Shown piece by piece: positions 25,976-35,094 of a stretch of DNA of 64,000 nt. Within the stretch, counting starts at the first letter, position 1. Each line of letters starts with the position of its first letter. The translations under genes were made by a program, and so were the position numbers. Below the pieces are notes generated by a model. That model worked only from the letters and a program-made list of their open reading frames with translations. It was not told the DNA's origin and searched no databases. The stretch covers positions 372,001 to 436,000 of the forward strand of contig NZ_PCPT01000002.1 in NCBI RefSeq assembly GCF_002975435.1, read 5' to 3'. Source of the stretch: Arthrobacter sp. MYb227 (GTDB lineage: Bacteria; Actinomycetota; Actinomycetes; Actinomycetales; Micrococcaceae).

Positions 25976-26410
25976 CTAGGAAACCTCTGGATCTTCGATG
26001 ACTTGCTCGCCAATAAGCCAGCGCACAATGACCTTGGCCATTGCTTCGTCCTTGAATGTATACCAATCCTTCTGCAACTCGGGGAAATCGTAGAGAGCAT
26101 CCTTAAAGTGCCGAAAGGGTTTGCTGCGTATCAGTGCTTGTTCGAGTCGTTGACGCGCGTTGGCCTCCGGAAGCGTTCCAACGAAATCCTCCATGTGCTG
26201 ATACGACTCGTAAGACTGGATCGGTTCGATGGAGAGGTATTTCTCGTCCTCAAGATCAATCTCGTCATCGCTATCGGGGTCCATCCCGTACATGAGGACC
26301 TCGCCGGTCTCGGTATCCAGCAGGTAGCTGGTACCCATGGATCCATCGTCCTGCATGGCCATGGCGATCATATCCAGATCGAGGTCTTCGAGTTTCAGCA
26401 CGATGCTCAT
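25976..26410 (-). CDS. UPF0158 family protein
   Basis: Small acidic cytosolic protein of 144 residues. The start is ATG 26410, giving the normal family length and the typical N-terminus with an acidic LEDLDLDMIAMAMQD segment; the open frame runs further upstream but without family-like sequence. The C-terminal half contains the conserved patterns FVGTLPEANARQRLEQAL, GPF-like SKPFRHFKDAL and a WYTFKDE segment. Function of the family is unknown. Likely its own transcription unit; its 3' side carries a hairpin. Confidence 0.83.
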   Translation of the reverse strand: MSIVLKLEDLDLDMIAMAMQDDGSMGTSYLLDTETGEVLMYGMDPDSDDEIDLEDEKYLSIEPIQSYESYQHMEDFVGTLPEANARQRLEQALIRSKPFRHFKDALYDFPELQKDWYTFKDEAMAKVIVRWLIGEQVIEDPEVS

Positions 26411-26596
26411 CCTTGCCACACGGAGGGAATAACGTATGCCTCCAGCATTGCCGTACCGCCACACAAGACGCAAGTGCCAGTCATGGCAGCGGGCTACATA
26501 TTTCTTCGCGGCTGATACACCCCGGTGCGTGGTGATCGAGTTGAAGCGAAGCGGCGGAACCACGAGGAGTCCGCCGCTTCACCCCCGATTCTTAGC

Positions 26597-28000
26597 TCAG
26601 CGTGTGAGCACCGAAGACTTCACATCTGCCGGGAGCTCGCGCTTGTCAAAGATGGTGGCCCCGATTTCCTGTTCGGTCTGGTTCTCAATCGACAAATCGA
26701 TACCGCTGCGATCGCGCAGCAGTGTGACAGCGGTCAGCGAAATCAGCGTCATCCCCAACAGATAAAACGAGACAGCGGTGGTGCCGCCGGTGGCCTGAAC
26801 CAACGCGGTGGCGATCATGGGGGCGAACGCGCCGCCGAGGATTGCACCTAAGGCATAGGAGATCGAAACTCCGGAGAAACGGACCGACGCCGGGAACAGT
26901 TCCGAATACAGGGCTGCCTGAGGCCCATACTACAGTCCCAGACCAACGGAAAAGAGTGCGAATGCCACATAAAGCAGCCCCAAGTTGGCGGAGTTCACCA
27001 GCCAGAACAACGGGAACACGCAGAGCGCCAGAGAGACAAAGCCAATCTGATAGGTGCGCTTTCGCCCGATGCTGTCGGAGAGGTAGCCGGAGAGCAGCGT
27101 GAAGATGAACCACATCACCGCACCGAAGGAAACTGCGAGCAAGACCTGGGTCCGGGAGAACCCGATGGAGCCTGCGGGATCGGTCATATAAGCCTGCAGG
27201 AAGCCGCCGGTGGTCATGTAGCCCGCGGCATTATTACCCGCGAAGACCAGCGCGGCCAGAATGACCAGCAACCAGTGCTTGCGGAACAATTCAACGGCCG
27301 GGACCTTGGTCTGCTTCTTCTTCAGGGCGATTTCTTCGAAGATCGGAGATTCCTCGACGCCGCGGCGGATGAAGTAACCAACAATGATCAACACGAAGCT
27401 GATCAGGAACGGAACTCGCCAGCCCCAAGCCATGAACGCCTCACCGGGCGAAACAATGCCGGTCATGATTGCCATGACACCGGAGGCCAGGAGCATGCCT
27501 AACGGAACACCGAGCTGTGGGAAGGCACCGGCACGTCCGCGCCGATCCTTGGGTGCGTGCTCGACGGCCATCAACACGGCTCCGCCCCATTCGCCGCCGG
27601 CCGAGATGCCCTGCAGGATACGCAGGATCAGTAGCAAGATCGGAGCAATGACACCGGCCGTGGCAAACGTTGGAAGTACACCGATCAAGGTGGTGGCGGC
27701 GCCCATCATGATCAGGGTCAGCACCAGCATGGCCCGGCGCCCAATCTTGTCTCCGTAGTGGCCTGCCAAGAAGGCACCCAGCGGGCGGAACAGGAAGGAG
27801 ATGCCGACCGAAGCAAAGGAGAGCAAGAGCCCGATCTGGGCTCCGGCGGGCTTGAAGAATAGTTCGGCGAAGATCAGGCCGGCGGCCGTGGCATAGATGA
27901 AGAAGTCGTACCACTCGATGGTGGTGCCGATGACCGTGGCGAAGGCTACCCGGCGCTGGTTGACGCGCTGGGTAGGGGATTGGGTGTTGACGGGACTCAT
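26597..28000 (-). pseudogene. MHS-family MFS transporter interrupted by an in-frame TAG
   Basis: Transporter of about 467 codons, with the metabolite:H+ symporter N-terminus GTTIEWYDFFIYATAAGL and the loop motif GHYGDKIGRR. Start at ATG 28000 with GAGGAG 5 bases upstream. Codon 357 is TAG (26932-26930). The frame is otherwise intact on both sides: the residues after it read YGPQAALYSELFPASVRFSG, the conserved segment of MHS transporters before helix 9 or 10. A CAG to TAG change would explain it. The remaining 111 codons still look under coding constraint, so the event seems recent, or the codon is read through. It follows the P450 operon and would have imported its substrate. Confidence 0.85.
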
Positions 28001-28182
28001 AGTGCTCCTCATTGAGCGGCTCATTCAAAGTGGGGGGGAGGACACCGGACGGAGGGCGTTGGCTATACCACCCATCAGTGTTTCAGACCACTAGGGTTGG
28101 GTTGATTTCATGTAGCTGTACTGCAATATGTGACGGAACCGAAAGGTGCACGTTTTTGATCGGAACCGCACGTTCTCAGCGA

Positions 28183-29433
28183 TCACGCCGGTAGTGAAAC
28201 TTCGGCCTTGGCCAGAGCCTTGAGACTAAATCCCGGAGCACAGAGTTCTTGGGGGGTCAGCTTGATGCCTTGACCCACGAGCCGACGCGCGGCAATGTGG
28301 TCGGCGGCCGAGTTGACCGATTCGACCGCGGACAATACCCCATCTCGTAACAGCGCAATGGAGAACTTTCCAGAATCCGGGTTCCCGAGCACCACTGGCT
28401 CGTCCGCGGGAGAGGATATGCCGGCGATTTGCAGACGAGTAGGGCCCTGCATGCTCCAGAACCACGGAGTTTCGGAGTAGCTGCCCGATTCCCCGGTGAT
28501 CATGCGTGCCACATGCCGTCCGTGGTCTGTGGCATTCTGTACCGATTCGATTCGGGTGCGGGCTCCAGTGTTCGGGTGGGGGAACGACGCACAGTCTCCG
28601 ACCGCGAATACTCCATCCACGGTGGTGCGCAGCGAGGAATCGACAACAATACCGTTATCCACCCTCAGCCCGGCGGCCTGCGCCAAAGCGGTGCGTGGGA
28701 GCACCCCGACACCGTAAAGCACCAGGTCCGCGTCGTAGTGGGCCCCGGTGGTGGACTGTACGCGCAGGCCAAGGCCTGCCGAGCGGATTGCTGCCACGCC
28801 CTCGTTCAGGCGCAGCGTGATGCCGTCTTGGGTGTGCTTGGTAGTGAACCAGTCCGCGGCCGTGGCCGAGAGCGCCCGTCCCATCGGGCGGGAAGCAAAT
28901 TCCAGCACCGTGACCTGCAGGCCGCGCGCCCTTGCGGCCGCAGCGAATTCGAGGCCAATGAAACCTGCGCCGATGACCACTACTCGTTGAGCCGTGGACA
29001 ATGCCTGCTGAAGATTTTCTGCATCCCAGAGCGTACGCAGTCCATGAACACCCTCCAAGTCGGCTCCCGGGCAGGGCAAAGCGCGGTTGGCTGCCCCGGT
29101 GGCGAACACCAAATGGGTATATTCCACGATGGTGCCGTCGGTCAGCGTGACCTTGCGTGCGGCAGTGTCTACCGCGGTAGCCGCGCTCGGGAGAACCGTG
29201 ATGTCATGCTGAGTGAAAAACTCGGGGCCGCGCAATGGTAGCGGAGCCGCTAGGGAGTCGGCACACAGATAGTCCTTGGATAGCGGTGGCCGCTGATAGG
29301 GGACGGCATCCTCGTCGTTGAGCAGGGTGATGGCTCCGGTGTGCCCGGCGGTGCGTAGCGAATCGGCTACCTGGACTCCGGCTTGCCCGGCACCGATAAT
29401 CAGTACGTGGTCGGCGGCTGTACGGCTCTCCAT
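28183..29433 (-). CDS. FAD-dependent ferredoxin reductase of the P450 system
   Basis: NAD(P)H:ferredoxin reductase of the putidaredoxin-reductase type, 416 residues. The FAD motif is GAGQAG (about 14-19), followed by YQRPPLSKDYL, the usual second FAD contact. The NAD motif is GAGFIGLEFA (about 150). VFAVGDCA marks the C-terminal FAD site. Start at ATG 29433; the open frame reaches 29607, but that part overlaps the ferredoxin gene in another frame. It begins 4 bases after the ferredoxin stop and supplies electrons to it. Confidence 0.92.
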   Translation of the reverse strand: MESRTAADHVLIIGAGQAGVQVADSLRTAGHTGAITLLNDEDAVPYQRPPLSKDYLCADSLAAPLPLRGPEFFTQHDITVLPSAATAVDTAARKVTLTDGTIVEYTHLVFATGAANRALPCPGADLEGVHGLRTLWDAENLQQALSTAQRVVVIGAGFIGLEFAAAARARGLQVTVLEFASRPMGRALSATAADWFTTKHTQDGITLRLNEGVAAIRSAGLGLRVQSTTGAHYDADLVLYGVGVLPRTALAQAAGLRVDNGIVVDSSLRTTVDGVFAVGDCASFPHPNTGARTRIESVQNATDHGRHVARMITGESGSYSETPWFWSMQGPTRLQIAGISSPADEPVVLGNPDSGKFSIALLRDGVLSAVESVNSAADHIAARRLVGQGIKLTPQELCAPGFSLKALAKAEVSLPA

Positions 29434-29437
29434 GATG

Positions 29438-29761
29438 CTAGAACCCGTCCGCGGGTACATCGACCACGATGTGATCCAACGCCGCGGACATCTTGATCTG
29501 GCAGCCCAGGCGTGAGGTCTCGGTGCGTTCGGCGGTGGTGCAGTCGAGCATTTCGTCCTCATCCTCGCTGAGGGGAGGCAACTGGGCCGCGAATTCGGGG
29601 CGAACAAACACGTGGCAGGTTGCGCACATGGCCTGTCCGCCGCATTCGCCCACGATGCCCTCGATGCCGTTGGTGACGGCGGCTCGCATCAGTGAGGTGC
29701 CTTCCGGGACGCTGAGATTGGTCATCTCGCCGGAAGCTTGGGTGAAGATAATTGTGGGCAT
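29438..29761 (-). CDS. [2Fe-2S] ferredoxin (adrenodoxin/putidaredoxin type)
   Basis: Electron carrier of 107 residues between the reductase and the P450. The cluster ligands C40, C46, C49 and C87 show the C-x5-C-x2-C-x37-C spacing of vertebrate-type ferredoxins (GECGGQAMCATCHVF). The acidic stretch SEDEDEM (65-71) is the usual docking patch. AAAGGA ribosome site. Placed between P450 and reductase genes, spacing 52 and 4 bases, so cotranscribed. Confidence 0.94.
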   Translation of the reverse strand: MPTIIFTQASGEMTNLSVPEGTSLMRAAVTNGIEGIVGECGGQAMCATCHVFVRPEFAAQLPPLSEDEDEMLDCTTAERTETSRLGCQIKMSAALDHIVVDVPADGF

Positions 29762-29813
29762 GGGGGGTGGTCCTTTGGCGGTGTAGGTTCGGGGGCTATG
29801 AATGCTCGGAGGG

Positions 29814-31118
29814 TTATCCCCAGAGCACCGGCATCTTGGTCATGCCGCGAAAGACCCACCCGGCGTCGATGGTTTCGCCTGCCGGATCCAGGCGCAGGTT
29901 CGGTAGGCGGTCAAAGACTGCGGGCATGGCGACCTGGGCGACCTGCGCCCGGGCAATCCAGGTGCCGGCGCAGAAGTGCACGCCACCGCCGAATCCCAAA
30001 TGTGGTTTCTTGGGCCGGAATATGTTGAACGTTTCGGGGTCTTCGAAGACCTGTGGGTCGCGGTTGGCGGCGCCCAGCACCACACCCAGGCGGGTTCCCT
30101 GGGGGAGTTTTATCCCGCCCAAGACCGTGTCCCGGGTGGTTTCGCGTGGGTACATTCCGATCGGGGCAACCCAGCGTACCGACTCCTCGAAGGCGATTGC
30201 ATGAAGCCTTGGTTCGGCAAGCACGGCAGCTAGCTGATCCGGGTTTTTCAGCAGTGCCCAGACGGTGGTGGCCAGCACGTCGCGCGGCTCATTCAACCCT
30301 CCGCCAAGGGTCATCTTCAGATTTGCACGGATTGCCTCAAGTGGAATCGGCATCGAAGAAAGGTTGGAGATCAGCGATGCATCCGGGTTCTTGGCCAGGT
30401 AGGGCAGCATCTCGTCAATGGCCGCGTCGACCTCATCCGAGGACTGTTTCGCCAAGGCCCAGACGGCAGGATCGTCGGCGTAGTTCCCGGTGCCGTCGAT
30501 CAAGGTTTGGCTCCAGCGTTGCATATCCTGCTGAGTGGCATTGTGAAAACCCATGATCATGCGTAGGTTCTCGCCGGTATAGGGGGCGGCATAGTCCCAA
30601 ACGAAGTCCGCTCCCGGACCTTTGGCCAGCAACTCGGCGAGGTATTTTTCGTTGTTGGCCTCAAAGATCGCGTTCCAGTGTTTCTTAATGGTGCCCGGGC
30701 GCAGGGTGGCGCCGTAGGCATCGCGGTCCACCTGATGCTCCGGGTTATCCTTGCGCAGCATTGAGTGCCCCATCGAGCGCTTCATCAGTGAATTGTGCTC
30801 GTCGGCCGAGTACGTCGCCTCATCCTGCTCGATCTCGTGGCACGCGGCGTAGGAGGTGACCATGTGGCGATTAACCGCCGGGACCCAATGTACCGGGGCC
30901 TCTGCGCGCATCCGCTTGTAGATGGGAAACGGATCGCGGTACAGGTCCTCGATCCTCACCCAATCGGCGACGGGAGCCTCGATGCCCACTAAGGTGGTCG
31001 GGTCCGGCAATTGATGGGTGGCAGGTGCAGAATCCATCATCTGGGCAAGCGCGGCCGCGTCGGTGGGTAGTTCCCCGGTGAACGGACATCCGGTGGTGGT
31101 GCTGGACGGGTTGCTCAT
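29814..31118 (-). CDS. Cytochrome P450 with unusual I-helix
   Basis: Soluble bacterial P450, 434 residues, heme thiolate C383 in FGGGVHFCAGTW. The K-helix ExxR is E312-S-V-R315. The I-helix reads GGGLNEPRDV (272-281): the usual acid-threonine pair used for dioxygen activation is replaced by Asn-Glu-Pro. This marks a distinct subfamily whose oxygen activation or substrate-assisted chemistry may differ. AGGAG lies 9 bases before ATG 31118. With the ferredoxin and reductase it is a complete class I system. LysR divergent upstream, MHS transporter (broken) downstream: oxidation of an imported small, possibly aromatic, acid is a guess. Confidence 0.92.
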   Translation of the reverse strand: MSNPSSTTTGCPFTGELPTDAAALAQMMDSAPATHQLPDPTTLVGIEAPVADWVRIEDLYRDPFPIYKRMRAEAPVHWVPAVNRHMVTSYAACHEIEQDEATYSADEHNSLMKRSMGHSMLRKDNPEHQVDRDAYGATLRPGTIKKHWNAIFEANNEKYLAELLAKGPGADFVWDYAAPYTGENLRMIMGFHNATQQDMQRWSQTLIDGTGNYADDPAVWALAKQSSDEVDAAIDEMLPYLAKNPDASLISNLSSMPIPLEAIRANLKMTLGGGLNEPRDVLATTVWALLKNPDQLAAVLAEPRLHAIAFEESVRWVAPIGMYPRETTRDTVLGGIKLPQGTRLGVVLGAANRDPQVFEDPETFNIFRPKKPHLGFGGGVHFCAGTWIARAQVAQVAMPAVFDRLPNLRLDPAGETIDAGWVFRGMTKMPVLWG

Positions 31119-31192
31119 GGGGGTGGTCTCTCCTAGTGCGAGGTGGATGAAGCGGTCTTGGCATCAAGTGTGGCCGAGCGCACAACCTCAGG

Positions 31193-31208
31193 TAAAGTAC
31201 ATCTTTTA
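31193..31208. promoter_or_regulatory. Possible LysR site between the P450 and LysR genes
   Basis: Imperfect dyad TAAAG-N6-TTTTA in the 112-base divergent intergenic region. LysR regulators bind T-N11-A dyads close to the divergent promoter, and this is the only AT-rich dyad there. Weak. Confidence 0.3.
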
Positions 31209-31230
31209 GTGATCTATCCACGGTTTAGGA

Positions 31231-32166
31231 GTGGTGTTGGCGGCTCGTTACACCTTGCGACAGCTCGAATGCTTTGTCGCGGTCGGGGAACATGGCTCCA
31301 TTGCCGCGGCCGCCGCCGCGCTGTTGCTCTCACCTTCGGCAATAACCGGTGCCCTGAACGAGCTCGAACGAACCTTTGCCGCCCAATTGACCATCCGACG
31401 CAAGGCCCATGGAGTCACCCTCACCCCCTCGGGGCGGTATGTACTGGCACACGCGCGCAGTCTGTTGCGCACCGCCAGTGACCTGCAATCTCTGGCAGCA
31501 AGTTCCGGCGACCAATTGCGTGGCCGGTTGGCGATCGGCTGCTATTCTTCGCTGGCCCCCACGCTGCTGACCGAATTGCTGGCCGAATACAGCACCGAGC
31601 ATCCCGAGGTGGAACTGGAATTCCATGCCGGCACCCAGCACGAAATTCACCACATGCTGCTCTCGGGCATGCTGGACGTGGCCATTTCCTACGACCTGGC
31701 AGTTCCCGCTGGGCTGGCCAAGCGCAAGCTCGCCGACTCGGTGCCCTCCGTGGTGCTCCCCGCGGACCACCGGCTAGCAGGAAAGGACCGGCTGGCCTTG
31801 GCCGAGTTGGTGGATGAGCCGATGGTGTTACTGGATGTGAACCCTAGCCGGGAAAATACCGAGATGATGTTTTCGGCGGCGGGCCTGACCCCATGGATCC
31901 GCTTCCGCACCACCGACTTCGAAACTACCCGTTCCATGGTGGCCCGCGGCATGGGCTATGCCATCCTCGTCCAACGTCCCGCGGGGGACATCAGTTATGA
32001 GGGACGAAAATTGGCGGTGCGCCCCATCCATACGGGTATTCGTCATGTGCCGGTAGTCGTGGTGTGGCGTGAAGGGACCAAACTTTCCGCGGCAGCCGAG
32101 GCGATGCTCGCGCTCGTCGTCCGCCTGCATGCGAGCTCCGCGAATCAGACGAGGCTGCCAAGCTAA
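31231..32166 (+). CDS. LysR family regulator of the P450 operon
   Basis: Regulator of 311 residues with the N-terminal winged helix (YTLRQLECFVAVGEHGSIAAAA, about 6-27) and an effector domain from about residue 90 (RGRLAIGCYSSLAP). Start GTG 31231 or 31234; TAGGAG lies right before it. Divergent from the P450, the normal arrangement for LysR control, so the likely role is induction of P450-ferredoxin-reductase by the substrate. Confidence 0.9.
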   Translation: MVLAARYTLRQLECFVAVGEHGSIAAAAAALLLSPSAITGALNELERTFAAQLTIRRKAHGVTLTPSGRYVLAHARSLLRTASDLQSLAASSGDQLRGRLAIGCYSSLAPTLLTELLAEYSTEHPEVELEFHAGTQHEIHHMLLSGMLDVAISYDLAVPAGLAKRKLADSVPSVVLPADHRLAGKDRLALAELVDEPMVLLDVNPSRENTEMMFSAAGLTPWIRFRTTDFETTRSMVARGMGYAILVQRPAGDISYEGRKLAVRPIHTGIRHVPVVVVWREGTKLSAAAEAMLALVVRLHASSANQTRLPS

Positions 32167-32682
32167 ATGAATCGAGCTAGTCAGATACGTATTCTCCATA
32201 GGACTTGCCAGCCTTCCAGGTGACTACCCCTCGTGAGGTCGACGAACAGGCTCCGAAGTGGTGAAGCTGGTTGGCATTATATTTTTGTTCTGGACGGCTT
32301 CAGAGAGCATCAACGCCCCTATCTGGAATGCCGAGAGCAACTACAAGACTTTCAGTAGCCCGGAGCAACAATTACAACCAAGCCCACTGCATCACTGTAA
32401 ATACACGGAATTTTATTCGCTTTTTTCTCGTAACAATTACAAACGCACATTTCAACAATTACAAAACAAGGCACTGTATTGGATCGCGGCGCGCTTTTTG
32501 TGGTGTTTGGAAGGTGGGTATTGGTGAGGCTTGAACGCCTAAAATTGTCGGGCAATAACGGGGATATCCGAGCCACGGGAAGCACTGCTGTCGGAAGAGA
32601 TTTTAGCGTACCGTCGTGTTTCTGAACAAGTGAATCAGCATAAAAATTTACCTTGAGACTATTGCGCGGTCACTATTCAGTG
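32167..32682. other. AT-rich intergenic island with an iterated motif
   Basis: No gene. Three direct copies of AACAATTACAA lie at 32367-32377, 32432-32442 and 32454-32464; the last two are 22 bases apart, two helical turns. The stretch 32260-32480 is clearly richer in A and T than its surroundings. The middle copy is part of GTAA-CAA-TTAC (32431-32441 region), a short dyad. It may be a regulator-binding array for the PadR operon or residue of transferred DNA. Confidence 0.55.
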
Positions 32683-32717
32683 GTACTATGTACTAGTAGT
32701 CAATGCTGCTTAGTAGT
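32683..32717 (+). promoter_or_regulatory. Candidate PadR operator and promoter
   Basis: GTAC-TAT-GTAC (32683-32693), a dyad of the ATGTAC type bound by PadR proteins, is followed by two direct repeats TAGTAGT (32694-32700 and 32711-32717). All lie within 55 bases of the PadR start, where autorepression is usual. Confidence 0.5.
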
Positions 32718-32735
32718 TAGGAGGGGAGCCGCCCC

Positions 32736-33071
32736 ATGGGTAAACAAATGACGGAGATGCTCAAGGGCACGCTCGAGGGAATCGTCTTGGCAATCCTCGC
32801 GGACGAGCCCGCCTACGGGTATGAGATCACTGCGAGGCTCCGAGATCAAGGTTTCACCGATATTGCAGAAGGCACCGTTTATGCGCTTTTAGTAAGGGTC
32901 GAACGTAATGGCCTAGTTGAGGTCGAAAGAGTCCCTTCCGAGAAGGGTCCGCCACGCAAGGTCTACACATTGAACCCCAAAGGCCAGGAGTACCTGGACG
33001 AATTTTGGCAAACCTGGGATTTTCTCACCGAAAAACTCAACAAACTCCACCATGGAAGGAATGCATCGTGA
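32736..33071 (+). CDS. PadR family regulator
   Basis: Small winged-helix repressor, 111 residues. The N-terminus MLKGTLEGIVLAILADEPAYGYEI and the segment IAEGTVYALLVRVERNGLVEV are hallmarks of the family; C-terminal helix for dimerisation is short. GGAGGGG ribosome site. The stop overlaps the GTG of the next gene. PadR repressors of this type control adjacent drug-efflux ABC genes, released by the drug, as with LmrR. Confidence 0.92.
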   Translation: MGKQMTEMLKGTLEGIVLAILADEPAYGYEITARLRDQGFTDIAEGTVYALLVRVERNGLVEVERVPSEKGPPRKVYTLNPKGQEYLDEFWQTWDFLTEKLNKLHHGRNAS

Positions 33072-33427
33072 AGCTCGGATGGATCGAAAAGGTCACCGGA
33101 TCTCTAGAAGAGAAGAAAAAGTACCGGGAGTACAAGTCGCGGGTCGCACAGCTTCCAGTCGGATACCGCACGGCCAACGAAGCGCTCGAACGCTACTTCA
33201 TGTACTTCGGTGGGATCAGCAAAGGCGACGTACTTGTAGCGATGCTTGAAGACCTCGTGGAACTCTTTGAGCAAAGCGCTGCAAACAACACCCCAATTCG
33301 CGACATTGTTGGGAAAAATCCCGTCGAATTCGCCGAAACCTTCCTGCAGAACTATGCCGAAGGCCAATGGATCAACAAGGAACGCGCACGGTTGATCCAA
33401 AGCATCGACGGCGTAACGGGAACCTAA
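33068..33427 (+). CDS. DUF1048 family protein
   Basis: Helical cytosolic protein, 119 residues, starting at GTG 33068 that overlaps the PadR stop; GGAAGG is the ribosome site. The sequence is rich in charged helix (SLEEKKKYREYKSRV) and contains the family core LPVGYRTANEALERYFMYFG. DUF1048 genes commonly lie between PadR and efflux ABC genes, as here; their role is not established. Base composition is a little lower in G+C than the neighbours. Confidence 0.82.
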   Translation: MKLGWIEKVTGSLEEKKKYREYKSRVAQLPVGYRTANEALERYFMYFGGISKGDVLVAMLEDLVELFEQSAANNTPIRDIVGKNPVEFAETFLQNYAEGQWINKERARLIQSIDGVTGT

Positions 33428-33453
33428 ATCAAACCACCAGAACGGAAACCGTG

Positions 33454-34266
33454 ATGGAAACAAAGCAACTCCAAGAACCGGCAATTTACGTGCGAGGCCT
33501 GGAGAAAAGCTACAAAGAACTTGAGGTACTCCGAGGCGTTGACTTCGCGGTTGACCCCGGAAGCATCTTCGCACTGCTCGGTTCCAATGGAGCCGGCAAA
33601 ACAACTGTCGTCAGAATCCTCTCCACGCTGCTGTCTGCAAACTCTGGAGCAGCACGCGTGAACGGATTTGATGTCTTTACCCAAGGCGCATCGGTACGCG
33701 AATCAATAAGTCTCACCGGGCAGTTCGCGGCTGTCGATGAAATCTTGACCGGGCGGGAGAATCTGATTCTGGTTGCCAAGCTGCGGCACCTGCCCAGCCC
33801 GAGGGGCATCGCCGAGGAGCTACTGGAGCGCTTTTCACTCATAGAGGCAGCAGCTCGTAAAGTCGCTGACTACTCCGGTGGCATGCGTCGCCGACTAGAT
33901 ATCGCCATGAGCCTGATTGGTAATCCTCCAATCATCTTTCTGGACGAACCAACAACCGGTCTTGACCCGCAAGCCCGCCTCGAGGTGTGGCAGATGGTTA
34001 AGGAGCTCTCGAAACGGGGAACCACGGTGCTGCTTACCACTCAATATCTTGACGAGGCGGAACATCTTGCCGACAGGATTGGAATCTTGCATCAGGGCAA
34101 AATCATCGTCAACGGAACCCTTGCCGAACTCAAGGCAATGCTCCCGCCAGCCAAAGTTGAATACGTTGAGAAGCAACCAAGTCTCGAGGATGTGTTTCTC
34201 GCAATTATTGGAGACACGGCCACAACCACGGACGTTACGGCGCAAGAGACAGGGAAAGAATCATGA
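33454..34266 (+). CDS. Drug-efflux type ABC transporter ATP-binding protein (DrrA-like)
   Basis: ATPase of 270 residues. Walker A is GSNGAGKTT, signature YSGGMRRRLD, Walker B IIFLDEPTTGLD followed by the DrrA-type switch TTQYLDEAEHLADRI. The C-terminal segment (VEKQPSLEDVFL) is typical of DrrA-like proteins. ATG 33454 (or the adjoining GTG 33451) chosen since upstream codons overlap the DUF1048 gene. The stop overlaps the permease start (ATGA at 34263). Confidence 0.92.
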   Translation: METKQLQEPAIYVRGLEKSYKELEVLRGVDFAVDPGSIFALLGSNGAGKTTVVRILSTLLSANSGAARVNGFDVFTQGASVRESISLTGQFAAVDEILTGRENLILVAKLRHLPSPRGIAEELLERFSLIEAAARKVADYSGGMRRRLDIAMSLIGNPPIIFLDEPTTGLDPQARLEVWQMVKELSKRGTTVLLTTQYLDEAEHLADRIGILHQGKIIVNGTLAELKAMLPPAKVEYVEKQPSLEDVFLAIIGDTATTTDVTAQETGKES

Positions 34267-35024
34267 GCAAGCATTTTCTTAGCGACACTTCAGTCTTACT
34301 CGGAAGGTCGCTACGCCATATCTCGCGCAGCATGGACACCATCATCACCACAGCGATTATGCCGATTGCCTTCATGTTGCTCTTCGTCTATGTGTTCGGT
34401 GGAGCGATTAACTCGGGAGCAGGCCCATATGTCAATTACCTGCTTCCAGGCATCTTGCTGATCACCATTGCTTCGGGGATTTCCTACACCGCATATCGGC
34501 TGTTCTTGGACATGAAGGGTGGCATCTTCGAGCGCTTCCAGTCAATGCCTATTGCTCGCTCCTCGGTTTTGTGGGCACACGTACTCACCTCGCTCGTAGC
34601 TAATCTTGTATCTTTGATTGTAGTAGTACTTGTAGCATTACTGATGGGGTTCAGGTCAAGTGCCAGCGTGCTCCAGTGGCTCGCGGTCCTTGGGATCCTG
34701 GTACTTTTCACTCTGGCATTGACGTGGCTTGCCGTGATTGCCGGACTATCTGCCAAGACCGTGGACGGGGCAAGCGCCTTCTCCTATCCGTTGATCTTCC
34801 TGCCGTTTATCAGTTCGGCATTCGTTCCCACGGCAAGCATGCCAACCCCAGTGCGCGTCTTTGCCGAGAACCAGCCGGTCACCTCGATTGTGAACTCGAT
34901 TCGAGACCTGCTCAGTGGCCAGCCACTGGGCAACGAACCGTGGGTTGCCGTTGCGTGGTGTGTTGGAATCATGATCGTCGCGTACTTCTTTGCTATGGCT
35001 GTGTACCGGCGGAAGGTCTCCTAG
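34263..35024 (+). CDS. ABC-2 type efflux permease (DrrB-like)
   Basis: Membrane partner of the ATPase, 253 residues and about six helices. The motif of ABC-2 permeases, GGIFERFQSMPIARSS (about 81-96), is present. Together with the ATPase it should export a hydrophobic drug. The last codons and the 40 bases after the stop recur, decayed, at 41731-41805. Confidence 0.9.
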   Translation: MSKHFLSDTSVLLGRSLRHISRSMDTIITTAIMPIAFMLLFVYVFGGAINSGAGPYVNYLLPGILLITIASGISYTAYRLFLDMKGGIFERFQSMPIARSSVLWAHVLTSLVANLVSLIVVVLVALLMGFRSSASVLQWLAVLGILVLFTLALTWLAVIAGLSAKTVDGASAFSYPLIFLPFISSAFVPTASMPTPVRVFAENQPVTSIVNSIRDLLSGQPLGNEPWVAVAWCVGIMIVAYFFAMAVYRRKVS

Positions 35025-35064
35025 TTACCGCGCGTGCCTCAGTAGAAGTGCTCGCGAACGTAGG
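34992..35064 (+). repeat. Parent copy of a decayed repeat (3' end of the efflux permease)
   Basis: The last 11 codons of the permease and the following 40 bases match 41731-41805 with scattered changes that are mostly transitions. Listed as a repeat because the non-coding part after the stop is as well conserved as the coding part. Confidence 0.6.
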
Positions 35065-35094
35065 CCGAGAAAGCTAGTCGAACGGAAATTCTAG

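Noticed and set aside
29434-29607. N-terminal extension of the ferredoxin reductase
   Set aside because: It overlaps the ferredoxin gene in another frame and adds no conserved sequence; the family start is at 29433.
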